Origin: Cylindrotheca closterium | Lineage: Eukaryota > Bacillariophyta > Bacillariophyceae > Bacillariales > Bacillariaceae | DNA: 64,000 bases | Reading direction: 5' to 3' | Assembly: GCA_933822405.4 (NCBI GenBank) | Contig: CAKOGP040001870.1 | Coordinates: 1-64,000, forward strand | Part shown: positions 53,051 through 63,610 of the stretch, piece after piece | Layout of the letters: every line of letters begins with the position of its first letter | Numbering within the stretch: the first letter of the stretch is position 1 | Position numbers and translations under genes: made by a program | The notes under the pieces: model-generated | Databases searched by the model: none | What the model saw: only the letters and a program-made list of their open reading frames with translations | Told to the model about the DNA's origin: nothing

Positions 53051-53727
53051 TATTCTCTCTTGCGGCAACATGATTCGTCCTGTCAAGCATGTATCATCGA
53101 CGAAGCGCTTGAAAAGGTCAAGAGATATACGAAGCATCCGAATTTTTTATATTCCAGTGAACAACACAACAACAGCTCAACTTCCTCCGACGAGCAACAA
53201 ATTCAGCGATTGCAATGTGTCGATCATCGCTATTATTGTATGGAACGAAGATCCTGCAACAGCTGCGATGGCGACTGAGCTCAAAGGAATTTGTACCGTA
53301 ATGCAATTGAGTAAATTTTCTGATTTTGAGGGACAAGATTTGCTGGCATTCCAAGATCTGGCGGCACGATTGGACCAATCTAGTCGAAGCGTCTCAAGGA
53401 TTCCTTTGACTATGCGACCGCATCTTCTGCGAGTCTCCCTCCGGACCTTCTCTACACCAAGATTTGAACCGTTCTTGAAGCACGAGCTAAAGCGACAGAA
53501 GCTGCAGTTCTCGGCTTCATTGCTTGAGATGGCACTTCCGTCTCGCCTAGTGGGTCCGACTTCAAGTTCAAAGCCGCAGTATGCGATGGTGCGCTCATCC
53601 CTTTTGTAGATTTCAAAGCTATTTCCTTGCTTGAACACGATTGGCTGAAGGCCACGCACTCCGCTTCTTCGATTTTAAGATGTTTTATCATTCAAGTTGG
53701 TTGCACAATGTCATGGATTATTCGACT
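53051..53727 (+). repeat. Dispersed repeat P, copy 1 (decayed coding sequence of unknown origin)
   Basis: Matches 57765-58522. Three frames each hold a protein-like piece in sequence (DEALEKVKRYTKHPNFLYSS; LSKFSDFEGQDLLAFQDLAA; LEARAKATEAAVLG), with stops and shifts between them, so it looks like an old gene broken before it was copied. No family recognised. It ends exactly where the copied ThuA intron begins. Confidence 0.55.
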
Positions 53728-55050
53728 GGTAAGAATTGTTCTGATTTGGTTGTTGTCCCAAGTTTTTATCAAATTAAATCTTATTACACTTCTCTTTTTC
53801 CCCCTTCATACAGGAATTAATTCCATCCCGCAGCGTTCCGTCTGACGTCCTAGATGAGCGCACATCAGCTCCACATGTCTCGCTGGAAGGCAGGAGCACA
53901 GAGGCAAGGAAGGCTCTCATCTTTACAAAGATGGAAGACTATGTTCATGATTCTACTCCTGCCATGGCATCATGGGTCCTTTGCAAACTTCAGGAATTTG
54001 GATGGAAGGGTGTCGTCACGGACGACAAGGACTTTTTGGAATCGGAAGAAAAGCTATCAGCATATGACCTCGTCGTCTTTTTGAACAACTCTGGTCAAAT
54101 CTTCGACAAGACGGAAGCGCTCATGAAGCATATTGAGCAAGGAAAGGGTGTCGTTGGAGTTCACGCTGCCATTGCTGCGTTTCTCAATGGAAAGGATGCG
54201 TCCGGGGCTACCGTCATGGAACCAACGTCCGAGATTTTTCACACCATCTTTGGGTCACACTTCAAGAATCACCCACCAGTACAAAAAGGAAAGGTCTCAA
54301 TGAACTTCAAGAACGATCTTGGGCCAAACCTTGTCTCAGTTCCTTCTGAATTCATGCACACGGACGAATTCTTCAACTTTACCAAGAATGTTTACGATGA
54401 TCCAAGCATTACAGTCGTTGCGTCATTGGACGAAAGCACCACTGATGGCGGCCTAATGGGAGAACGACATCCTTTGGCTTGGTACCGGAATATTGGCGAA
54501 CAAAAGGCGCCAGTATTCTATTCGGCATTGGGACACTTTTCACACTTTTACAATGGAACCGGTGGTGCCGACAGTGAATATGTAACCACCATTCTCGAGG
54601 CTGGTCTCCGATATTGCTGTGACAACTCATAGAGTAGTCGTCCTACTGTACTATTTTGTGCTGCATAAAATTTATTTATGACATGATGTGGTTATCATGG
54701 AAGTATAAATTGTATTATATATGGAATGCGTGATTATATTTAGTAGTCAGTACCACTGGTACAGATTATATTTAGTAGTCACTACCACTAGACTGCATCC
54801 TCGTTGTAGTAGGTATCGTTGTCTCCATCGATATCGCTATTCTCGGCATCGGGGGTTTCACCGTCATCAGAACCGTACTCACTTTGTCTGCATTCGGTCG
54901 GGAGAAAGGGGAGTACATTCTCCATCACAATGGCAATGCCAGATTGGACTCGACAGCTTTCTCGATCGGTGTTTGCTTGATCCAATGTATTTTCGCTCTC
55001 GCTCAATTTGATTCTCCAAAGAACCATTTCCAGCAACGAAAGCACCTCCA
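53728..55050. repeat. Second segmental duplication, right copy
   Basis: Counterpart of 50498-51772. It begins at the 5' splice site of the ThuA intron and ends inside the LRR/ankyrin gene, which is complete on this side. Confidence 0.9.
53814..54632 (+). pseudogene. Orphan copy of the ThuA exon
   Basis: Copy of exon 2 of the fusion gene with its whole intron upstream (53729-53813). A four-base AATT duplication (GAATTAATTCC) just after the acceptor puts the start of the exon out of frame. There is no ABM or flavodoxin exon before it, only repeat P. A frame from the internal ATG at 53931 could still give a 233-residue ThuA domain identical in translation to that of the intact gene. Confidence 0.7.
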
Positions 55051-56530
55051 GGAATTCAAAATGTTGAAGCCTATGCAACAGAAAATTGACAAAATTCCTA
55101 ATCCTCCAAGGGCGATCAGCGCTTGCAATCCTTTCTGCTAGGTCCAATAGCTCTTCCTTCCATCGATCTAGACCAAGGTATGCAACTCTTTGTTCCACAA
55201 CTTTTTTCATCAACGCTCCAGTCACCTTCAAACCATCGTTGGAAGTATTATTGAAAAGATAGTCCAGTACAGTTGATCCAAACCGATCTTTAGCCGACAG
55301 CAGGGTTAGATCTGCCGAAGTGAAGCATTCTTGAAAAAGTTCCAGTCTTGGCTTTTGAGCCAGTACCAGGATGTGCAATGGAGTCATCCCAAAGCCATCC
55401 GTTTGGACGCAGGCGCTTGGGTTGTCAATCAGAATATCCTTGATTCGTTGAATCGTGTCTTCTATGAGATGGTAGCTGTGAAAGTAGCATACTCTGTGAA
55501 GAGGGCGATCGTTAAATCGTTGTTTTAGTTTGGTCACGAGATCTCTCCAGTTGGTTGCAACTTTCGCAAGCTGAAATCCTTCAGGAATCACTTCATCATC
55601 AAAGACTTCATTGGGCACCTGCTGTAATGGAGGCAGATACATATTCACCAGGGATTGACATGCGGTCATACTTACCCCTGTTTCGAATCCATCATCGCAG
55701 CCACGCAGTCCGATTGATTCCAATCCTTCCGGAAATTCCAGTGACATGAAGGATGTGCACCCTAGCAATGGATTGAAGGTACCTTTTCCAATGGAAGTGA
55801 CATGCGGTGGTACGCGTAGATGTCTTAGTTCCGAGCAGCCATGGATTCCCGGGAAATCACCTTTGAGATTGGGCGGAAGGGTTATCCATGACAGCGCCGA
55901 ACATGAGCGAAAGGCAAAGCTTCCAATCGCCAAGCATTGGGTGCAGCGAAATAAATCCAATTTCTTCAAAGCTGAACAATACGCGAAGGCCCATGCCTGA
56001 ATTAGCTTTACTGTTCTTGGAATCTCAATATCTTTCAGGTTACTGCACCCGTGGAAAAGATTGGACGCGATCACCTCCAACCTTGGTGGTAGAATGATGG
56101 ATTCCAAAAGTCTACACTCTCGGAATGCTCCATCTCCAATGGTTTCCACTGTAGCAGGTATTTTGAGATGGCGTAAATTTGCAAACCCAAAAGCGCATTC
56201 TCCAATGACGTGAAGGCGCAAAGGCAAATCAATCGAAGTTAAGCCAAAACAGTCACTGAATGCCCCGCCTAGAATCGCTCGCAATGTAGAGGGAAGTTTG
56301 ACTTTGGTCAATAACACGCAATGACGAAAGGCGCTTTTTCCAATAGTATGAGTACCTTCTTCAAAGCTTACTTCTTTCAATGACTCGCAATACTGGAAGA
56401 TACTGTCAGGAAGGACGCGAACGGATCCATCGACGCGGACAAACCGGACATTCCTAGGAACTTGGCCGTAGGTGGTTGCGGCTGTGACAACAAAGACATT
56501 ATTGTTTGGAGGCATCGGAAAGGTTGCCAT
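54788..56530 (-). CDS. BspA-type leucine-rich-repeat protein with ankyrin-like C-terminal part
   Basis: 580 residues, single exon. Residues about 25-310 are at least nine LRR_5 (BspA-like) repeats of about 23 residues with the pattern I/V-x-x-x-A-F-x-x-C-x-x-L-x-x-I-x-L-P (for example IGKSAFRHCVLLTKVKLPST, IGDGAFRECRLLESIILPPR). Residues about 330-470 include RPLHRVCYFHSY and GMTPLHILVLAQKP, an ankyrin-like pair. The last 120 residues are a conserved tail (LEVLSLLEMVLWRIKLSESE, CRVQSGIAIVMENVLPFLP) followed by an acidic end. There is no signal peptide, so it is an intracellular protein-binding protein. This layout is recognised as a large diatom family of unknown role. The tail is also present as a fragment at 51544, and a further relative is decayed at 11761. 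Confidence 0.85.
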   Translation of the reverse strand: MATFPMPPNNNVFVVTAATTYGQVPRNVRFVRVDGSVRVLPDSIFQYCESLKEVSFEEGTHTIGKSAFRHCVLLTKVKLPSTLRAILGGAFSDCFGLTSIDLPLRLHVIGECAFGFANLRHLKIPATVETIGDGAFRECRLLESIILPPRLEVIASNLFHGCSNLKDIEIPRTVKLIQAWAFAYCSALKKLDLFRCTQCLAIGSFAFRSCSALSWITLPPNLKGDFPGIHGCSELRHLRVPPHVTSIGKGTFNPLLGCTSFMSLEFPEGLESIGLRGCDDGFETGVSMTACQSLVNMYLPPLQQVPNEVFDDEVIPEGFQLAKVATNWRDLVTKLKQRFNDRPLHRVCYFHSYHLIEDTIQRIKDILIDNPSACVQTDGFGMTPLHILVLAQKPRLELFQECFTSADLTLLSAKDRFGSTVLDYLFNNTSNDGLKVTGALMKKVVEQRVAYLGLDRWKEELLDLAERIASADRPWRIRNFVNFLLHRLQHFEFLEVLSLLEMVLWRIKLSESENTLDQANTDRESCRVQSGIAIVMENVLPFLPTECRQSEYGSDDGETPDAENSDIDGDNDTYYNEDAV

Positions 56531-57142
56531 AATCAGTTCGGAGCTTGGGTTATTGATCTCTTATTGCGGCGTTGATAAGAGGCGGCGGTAATATGCTGTA
56601 GTGTGTGATCAGAGCACTTGAAATGAAATAAGTGACAGTTATTATAACAATTGACACAACATAAATTTGAAAATATAATGAAGAACTAAAACGGTAGTGA
56701 CTGAATAAAAGCGAAGTCACGAATGGTACAGTACCGTGCGCAGGCCAGACGATGAAATGATTTTCGTGGAGATTTGAGATCATTCAGATCACGAGGTGAC
56801 AATAATGGCGGTGGAATATCTTGCGTCCATCCCATGATGGAGGCGCCACAACCCTATATTATGACCGAGGGATAATACATGAACACAGCCGGCCTTTGTT
56901 TGCTTCATTCAGCACATTAAGTCGTGATTTGAGTTTGGTTTGAGTTTGGTTTGAGTTTGGGGTGTTGGTTTGCGTCTGACGCCTCTTCTTTCGCAAACGA
57001 TGCTCAAACTTATTCCAGCGGTTTCTTCCAATAAGACCTTGCTTTATCAGTCTTGCAAATCACTCGAATATGCTCATACAAACAAAGCATCAAGTTTTTG
57101 TGTGTGATATCTTCCTTACCAGCAAATAATCTTATCGCAACG
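56531..57142. other. Intergenic, most of it an inverted repeat partner of 33240-33920
   Basis: 56610-57290 matches 33920-33240 on the opposite strand. GGTTTGAGTTT is repeated three times at about 56937-56960. No gene other than the small one at its right end. Confidence 0.6.
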
Positions 57143-57169
57143 ATGTTCTCCTCTTTCATTCGCAACATC

Positions 57170-57200
<31 letters not shown>

Positions 57201-57439
57201 GCATCATCGTGTCACTAGCATTGACTCTGATTGTCATGCTCGCCGCCGCTATGCCTGTCATTGCTCAACCACTCATCAGTCGAGTTGCACCAGCAGTCCA
57301 CAGTGTCATCGCAAACCAAACCACCACCCTTGCAGCAGGCGTCACGAGAATTGGTGCTCAGAGCTACTACTACTTGCACAGACTTGGGGTCATACTCGGA
57401 GCTTCTCAATATTTGGTGCCCATATTTTTTCCACAATAA
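57143..57439 (+). CDS. Small secreted protein of unknown function
   Basis: 98 residues. An Asn run (INNNNNNNNNN, coded by an AAC microsatellite at 57168-57199) precedes a hydrophobic segment SIIVSLALTLIVMLAAAMPV with AQP as possible cleavage site, so it may be secreted. The mature part (LISRVAPAVHSVIANQTTTL...IFFPQ) has no known motif. The frame upstream of 57143 to 57053 lacks an ATG. A degenerate copy lies at 33221-33427. Confidence 0.5.
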
Positions 57440-57764
57440 GACTTGATCATGAGAGCTTTCGAAGAAGCCTTGGTATTTTTGTATCACACCCTTCTTTGCA
57501 TTTATGGGCCAAGGAATCCTCAAGCTGATAACGATTCCAACTGTGATGGTGGCATGATTGTGCCATGGTCGCCAGCACCTGCCATTCCGAAATACTCTTT
57601 TGGAACGGTGATGACCTCGGCACTTTCCAGCTTGGCTGCTCTGCACCATGATTAGTCTTGTAAAGCTTACTCTCAAGAACATATGCGCCCCAGTCGTATT
57701 TGCTGAATTGACCTGCATCTTGCTCTGGACAGTTGCAAGTTTCATCTGCGTCATGATGAGTCTG
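57440..57764. other. Unassigned stretch
   Basis: A 207-residue minus-strand frame overlaps here but reads through the small secreted gene and repeat P and has no motif. Nothing supported. Confidence 0.4.
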
Positions 57765-58522
57765 TGCATCATGATTTGTCCTGTCAAGCATATATCATGG
57801 ACGAAGCGCTTGAAAAGGTCAAGAGATATACGAAGCATCCGAATGTTTTATTCGGTTGTGGTACTGCGCCGAATGCTTACCTCAAGGTCTGACGTAATGA
57901 TCTTGGACAAGGACAGGGACTTCAAAGAACCCAAATGATACTGCCATTCCATTGAACAACACAACAACAGCTCAACTTCCTCCGACGAGCAACAAATTCA
58001 CCGATTGCAATGTGTCGATCATCGCTATTATTGTATGGAACGAAGATCCTGCAACAGCTGCGATGGTGACTGAGTTCAAAGGAATTTTTACCGTCATGCA
58101 ATTGAGTAAATTTTCTGATTTTGAGGGACAAGATTTGCTGGCATTCCAAGATCTGGCGGCACGATTGGACCAATCTAGTCGAAGCGTCTCAAGGATTCCT
58201 TTGACTATGCGACCGCATCTTTTGCGGGTCTCCCTCCGGACCCTCTCTACACCAAGATTTGAACCGTTCTTGAAGCACGAGCTAAAGCGACAGAAGCTGC
58301 AGTTCTCGGCTCCATGGCTGGAGATGGCACTTCCGTCTTGCCTAGTGGGTCCGACTTCAAGTTCAAAGCCGCAGTATGCGATGGTGCGCTCATCCCTTTT
58401 GTAGATTTCAAAGCTATTTCCTTGCTTGAACACGATTGGCTGAAGGCCACGCACTCCGCTTCTTCGATTTTAAGATGTTTTATCATTCAAGTTGGTTGCA
58501 CAATGTCATGGATTCTTCGACT
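57765..58522 (+). repeat. Dispersed repeat P, copy 2
   Basis: Matches 53051-53727 closely, with about 95 extra bases at 57850-57945. It contains the same broken protein-like pieces (DEALEKVKRYTKHPNVLFGC; LSKFSDFEGQDLLAFQDLAA; LEARAKATEAAVLGSMAGDG). This copy seems longer and older, continuing past 58522 with further weak coding sequence to about 58923. Confidence 0.55.
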
Positions 58523-59726
58523 GCGCTACTACTACCGTCGATATCAAGTCATGGTGATCATATGGAATTGTTCCCTATATAAGAGGATGTACTGGCCTGG
58601 AGATATATTCGATGGCTTGAAAGCTTCCGTACAATAACAACGACGATGACAATGTCAATGCTTATATGTTCCAACACGAGGATATGGTGCAGCCACAATA
58701 CTGCTACAAGCAAAGGGCTTCATTGGTTTGACCAGGAGGAACGTTTGATAGACTTTATGTGGAATGGCAGCACTGTAGGTCCTACCTTGAATCGATTTCC
58801 TGCCTTATCTGCTGGACTTGGCTTACTAACAAGAAGGCATTTTGTGATCATGTGAAAGCAGCAAAATCCATGACAAATAAGATTTTAGAAAGCGAAAAGA
58901 AATCTAAGAGAAAGATAGTTTAGAAGTTGCTGCATAGTACGGTAGTAATAAGAATAGTAGAATCCCGATTGTTTTTACTCTAGAAAAAGTGGGAAGGTTA
59001 CAGTTCATCAATGCCCGCATGCGGCACAGTAGCCATCAAGCAATCACCAATCAAATTGCATGAATTGGTTGAAGGCAATTTTCAGTAGAATACCTTGCGG
59101 TACAGTACGTGTACGTCTACAGACGTAGCTTGGCCGGCGCTGTCCTACAGAGCCATTTTTTCTGATTTCGAAAAATCGAATATTTTTATTATTCCAACCG
59201 TTTCATCCACAAATTTGTCCATCACGGAACAAGACTGCAACAACGACGACGACGACGACGACTCGAGCACAGGTACGTCCCAAACCACCGCACATTTGCA
59301 TCGATAGAATTTAAAATGCCAAGCCACCGCCGAATCGAGAACGAGCCTCCAGAGCTGGCTTCGTTTCAAACACTGCCAACAGCAGCCAGGAAGGTGGAAT
59401 GAAGTAAATTAGCTCCCGCTTGTTTCTTCCGTCGAGGGTTCGATCTCGTCTTCGTCATTGACAGTGAGAAAGAACCGAGCATTCTCCCATCATATTTGCC
59501 AGTCCAACAGCTTGCGGTGGACATGGGGGATGGCGCTGGCATCAAACGCTTTACTATTCGCAAATGGATTTGTTGTCATTGTTCTCCTCACAGCAAACTC
59601 TTTTTTATCAATTGCGCAACCATTCATTCGCATTGACAGCAAAGCAAGATGGTAAGTTGATTGTTTTTGAGATTGATATTGGCTCTTGTGCAAACAAACC
59701 CTCGACTCACCATTGACGATAAAACA
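58523..59726. other. Unassigned stretch and promoter side of the coiled-coil gene
   Basis: A frame from about 58725 to 58923 ends in a Lys-rich, helical segment (KAAKSMTNKILESEKKSKRK) but has no start and may belong to the decayed repeat P gene. CGACGACGACGACGACGA lies at about 59244-59262. A frame at about 59526-59651 looks like a signal peptide (LLFANGFVVIVLLTANSFLS) followed by ATGGTAAGT. It could be an upstream exon of the next gene, but no good acceptor was found. Confidence 0.35.
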
Positions 59727-60866
59727 ATGACAACAAAGATATTCGAGATAGTAGACAAATATCATTTCCTTCAATTGGCTTCAACAGCTGCAGGGGTCGA
59801 AGCAGGAGGACTTGAAAACGAGCACTTTCCTGTAAATGTTCCAAATATTGGGCTGGTGAAGATATCAAAACATGATGCTTCTTATGCAGGAGAGCATTGC
59901 TTCGCTCTTTCCGACCAAGAGCTTGTGGAGGAGGCAACTTCATTGGAGCAGCAACTTCACGAGGTCACAAAGAAGTTGACAGATATCTCAAATCAAGAGC
60001 CCCCCAAGGAGTCCGGCAATGGTCGCGGCACGTCTTTGAAGGATGTAGAACAAGAGGAAACAGAGAGCGCGCAAAAGCACCGGCTTCTTGCAGAGAAATC
60101 CAAGACTTGGGACCAACTGCAGCCACTTTGGTTTGCACTGTAAGTGTACCGATTCTGCATTCTAAAACTCATGTCCAAGTATGTTTTATTTGCTTTTAGT
60201 TTTGTCTAACTTCTTTGTTATTCTTTCAACAGCCACAGTAAACTTGGACTATTCGCCAGATCCTTCGACTGCACACTCTTGGCAGCGAACATTTTCATGG
60301 TCAACGATGCCAGCAAAGTCCCAAATCGCTCCATGATCAAGGAAGCTGTGCATCGAGGTTGTTTGTTTCTCAAGCGCGGGGGCCTTGAACGCAACAAACG
60401 CGTCAAAGCTATGCTCGAAGGCGAAGACTGGAAAACCCATTATGGGGATGTCATCATCACGGACTGGCTAAAGTTCTCCAAGATGTCCACTTTAAAGTGT
60501 GTCAACTACATTGAGCTACTTGTTGGCACTAAAATTCCAACTCTTGAATTTGCGTGGTTGCGTTTGGAGATGGACAATGATGAGGACGATGACGGTGCAG
60601 CGGCCTGGCAAGAACAGAATGAGCAACTTGAAGTACTGAATGACGAACTTCAACAAACGAACAAGCATCTTCTGGAAGAACTAACCGATATGGAGCAGCA
60701 ATCAATCGATGCCGGAAAGCAATTGGAAGCCTTCCATAAAAATGTCAGGGAAATGCTCAACAAGGAGGTCAAGGCACAGGTAGACAAAATGACTGCGCAT
60801 CACCAAGCCGAAATGGCTAAGAAGGACAACGAAATTGAAGAGCTCCGGGCTCGATTGGCTGGGTAA
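59727..60866 (+). CDS. Hypothetical protein with C-terminal coiled coil, two exons
   Basis: Exons 59727-60139 and 60233-60866 (intron GTAAGT...CAACAG, frame kept) give 348 residues. The ATG at 59727 is the first in frame. Residues 1-60 include KIFEIVDKYHFLQLAS and PVNVPNIGLVKISKHDASY. Residues about 72-130 contain a first coiled coil (EEATSLEQQLHEVTKKLTDI). Residues about 138-240 are a globular helical region (FDCTLLAANIFMVNDASKVP, RGCLFLKRGGLERNKRVKAM, WLKFSKMSTLKCVNYIELLV). The rest is a long coiled coil (QNEQLEVLNDELQQTNKHLL to the end). No family recognised. Probably intracellular. Confidence 0.65.
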
Positions 60867-61856
60867 AAGGACAAGTGCTATGGGTCTTTGCAATTACCCC
60901 TCTGGATCAGATTGAGAAGAAAATTTCTCTTCACTTACGACAGTTGCTGAATGATGAAGCTCTTTGGTGCTCAGCATCACCAGCAACAAGTAGACTCGTT
61001 TCTCCCGCAGTCAATGGAGTGCAAGTCTATTTTCTTGTATTTTAGTAGAATACTTCTTTACAATCATGTCTAGTTGTAATGCTACCCTATAGTGTACAAT
61101 AAACAGCAAATCGCATTTTGTCTGCTTTTGAGGGTGAGTGTCCCCATTGCTACAGCAAATCACGACTCGGCGGAGTCCGTCACTACAGTCCTAGTAGTAC
61201 TTGATATCAATACTAGGTATTTTGAACAGAAGACCACTGGCTGCCTGTCCTTCTACTTGAAATCACCTGGTACAGCAGTCTCATCTCCGCCACAATAACA
61301 CGGTGCAAGTCACCAATGGCCACAGCAAGTGCCGCTCTTCCTTTTCCTCTGGAAGCATAGTTTGGATTATCCTTGGATTTTGACTGCATTATTGATTGGT
61401 TGGTTTCTCCAACGTATACCGGTACGTAGACCGCAGCCACACTGTTCGATCTCTTTGACTACAATATGTTACAGACGGACGAAGGCCGAACGGCTTCGAC
61501 CGTCAAAAGTTGTTGTCAATAATGAGCCAAGGCAATGCATGCTGCCCAATTTATCGACTGATATTGAATTCACCCATTTGTGCTGCGGTAATTCAATTTT
61601 TCTCTACAGAATTGTTGATCGGAAACTCGGCAAATCTGGTGATGATTCTGATCAGAAAATTCTTTTTTATCGTGGAAAACCGAAATGTCTCAAGTCGTGT
61701 CTGGTGTCTGTTTGCTTGCTTACAAATACTACTGTACATATACAGATCGCTCACAAATTCTGTACAAGTACCATAAAACGTTCTTGCACATCGTCATCCA
61801 AAAGAACTTTAAAAAATACGGTAGTCACCAAAAGCAACTAAAATTCAACAAACATC
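60867..61856. other. Intergenic
   Basis: A 170-residue plus-strand frame (61329-61841) has no motif, a non-protein-like composition and no supporting context. Otherwise 3' flank of one gene and promoter of the next. Confidence 0.4.
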
Positions 61857-62510
61857 ATGCCATCCAAAACCAGGTCGAAACCAACTCGCCTATCCAACAG
61901 CGACTTCAGCCCAGAAGAGTGGGAAGAATTGAATTCCGCCTATCCGGACAAGAGCAATCATAAGTTTCAAATTCGTGAAACCACGACACCACGGGATGAG
62001 GACGAGGAGGATGAGGAGGGTACAGCCTTGGCCATTGAAGGTCTCGGAGATGATTGGATAGTCGAAGGCAGCTTGGATGGGTTTGGTGGCCGTGCCATTC
62101 TGCAAGATGAAAACACAGAAGAGATCATTGCTGTCATTTTGACTGAGAAATGTGGAATGCATTTCAATTACAAATTGCTCACCGCCACGCCTAAGCATCC
62201 CAAGCAAAAGCCATACCGGATCAAGATCAAGGGCCAAAAGGTATATGAGCATGCCGTTGTGAAACGACAGAATTACTTTTTGGAAAATTATGACATTCAA
62301 GAAGCCGGCCAAGATCATGTGGACTATAGGGTTCGTGGACGTGACGTTGGTCCATTGCAATTCAAAGTCTATGACACGGAATCGCACAAGTGTTGTGGCG
62401 CCGTAACTCAAAAGCCCGGCGACGGTTCCTGGCAAGTGTCTGCAGAAGATGTAATCAATCCCAAAATCATGATCTGTTTGACTGCCATTGCCAGCAAGGC
62501 CTTGGGATAA
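61857..62510 (+). CDS. LURP-one-related/tubby-C-like small protein
   Basis: 217 residues, single exon. After an acidic start (DEDEEDEEG) comes a beta-rich domain (about 68-215): WIVEGSLDGFGGRAILQDEN, EEIIAVILTEKCGMHFNYKL, YRIKIKGQKVYEHAVV, VDYRVRGRDVGPLQFKVYDT, CCGAVTQKPGDGSWQVSAED, and a final hydrophobic helix KIMICLTAIASKAL. The order (ligand-like strands, K/R-x-x-x-I, a D-x-Y/W-x-V-x-x-x-x-D segment and one buried helix) fits LOR/tubby-C folds, which in plants and scramblases bind membranes. The match is a pattern judgement only. Confidence 0.5.
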   Translation: MPSKTRSKPTRLSNSDFSPEEWEELNSAYPDKSNHKFQIRETTTPRDEDEEDEEGTALAIEGLGDDWIVEGSLDGFGGRAILQDENTEEIIAVILTEKCGMHFNYKLLTATPKHPKQKPYRIKIKGQKVYEHAVVKRQNYFLENYDIQEAGQDHVDYRVRGRDVGPLQFKVYDTESHKCCGAVTQKPGDGSWQVSAEDVINPKIMICLTAIASKALG

Positions 62511-63610
62511 ATGCCACAGTAAAAGAAAGGCAGGATCGTTCCCCACGACTTAAAAGGGTAGAATCATACATTTCATAGAGCAATATTGTCCATAAATAAG
62601 TAGTCTTCAATGTATGTTTCCGTCGCGCTTTCCTCCAACCATCGTATCGATGCATCCCAGAGCCTCTCTTGGACGATTCCTAAATGATGCCTTGAAATGA
62701 AGCACCATCATCATCTTGACCGTAGCTGGTCTTCTGCGAGATCAAAAACAGGGAATTGATTCCGTTCTTGATAATTGATTGTCTCGTCCAAAGCTTGGCA
62801 CACGATGATTATTGATGATGCATGATTCGATGATTCGATGATGGATGGATGATAGATGGATCGCCTCGCATCGAAGTAGTAGTACCTGCGGTACCTATAT
62901 TATTCTGATCTGATGTGACTGACTCACTCGAATGAGAAATCGACTCAGTCGATACAAGAACATAACGCAATGTGAATCGTAACAATACGGTGACGGCGGA
63001 AATGAAGGTCCCAAAAAAATTCTGTTTCGCATCGACTTCTTGTACGGCACCGACTCCGATATCTCCGCCAATTCTCCATCTATCAACGCCAAAAGTGCAT
63101 CTGTGCAAGCTTCAATCCAAGGCAAATATGCATCTCCCATTATCGCTCTTCATCAGTACGATTATCATGTCGAGATTCGTTTCTGGAAAGTAGTGACATT
63201 CAGGCCAAAAATTGACGTTTTCAGCTCGTCATAACTCCATCAATCCTGTTTCACTCGCACCCCAAAAAGATGAAAACGCTATTTCTCCAATAGGATCATA
63301 GGATACTGAAATGGCGTCATGCATCTCGAAGTTTGTGAGAATCCTCATTTTTCCACGATGGGTGATGATGTCCGTTATGGTGTGGGTGACGGGTGATGGG
63401 TGATTATGACGATGAGGAATGTAAACACTAAAATAGCTCTCCAAATCGCACCCGCTCTCGACTCACTCAGTCACTCTGCGCAAACAAAGTACCAGCTTCA
63501 CATCCTGTAGACATGTGGTACGGAGACAAGGCTGATTTGCCGCTCAACGCCTGGCCTCATGCGACATGGTCTCAGTTAACAACCAAGACACTCCCTTCCG
63601 TTGAATAAAT
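62511..63610. other. Intergenic
   Basis: Small frames on both strands at 62809-63240 show no motif. A GATGATTCGATGATG-type repeat lies at about 62810-62860. Nothing else seen. Confidence 0.4.

Noticed and set aside
57215..57838. 207-residue minus-strand ORF
   Set aside because: It crosses the small secreted gene antisense and repeat P, has no motif, and its composition (His, Arg, Ser, Trp-rich) is not protein-like.
59458..59655. Signal-peptide-like first exon for the coiled-coil gene at 59727
   Set aside because: It ends in a good donor (ATGGTAAGT), but no convincing acceptor joins it in frame before 59727, so it was left out of the gene model.
61329..61841. 170-residue plus-strand ORF before the LOR-like gene
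   Set aside because: No motif, mixed hydrophobic and basic noise, no homologue in the window. Kept as intergenic.
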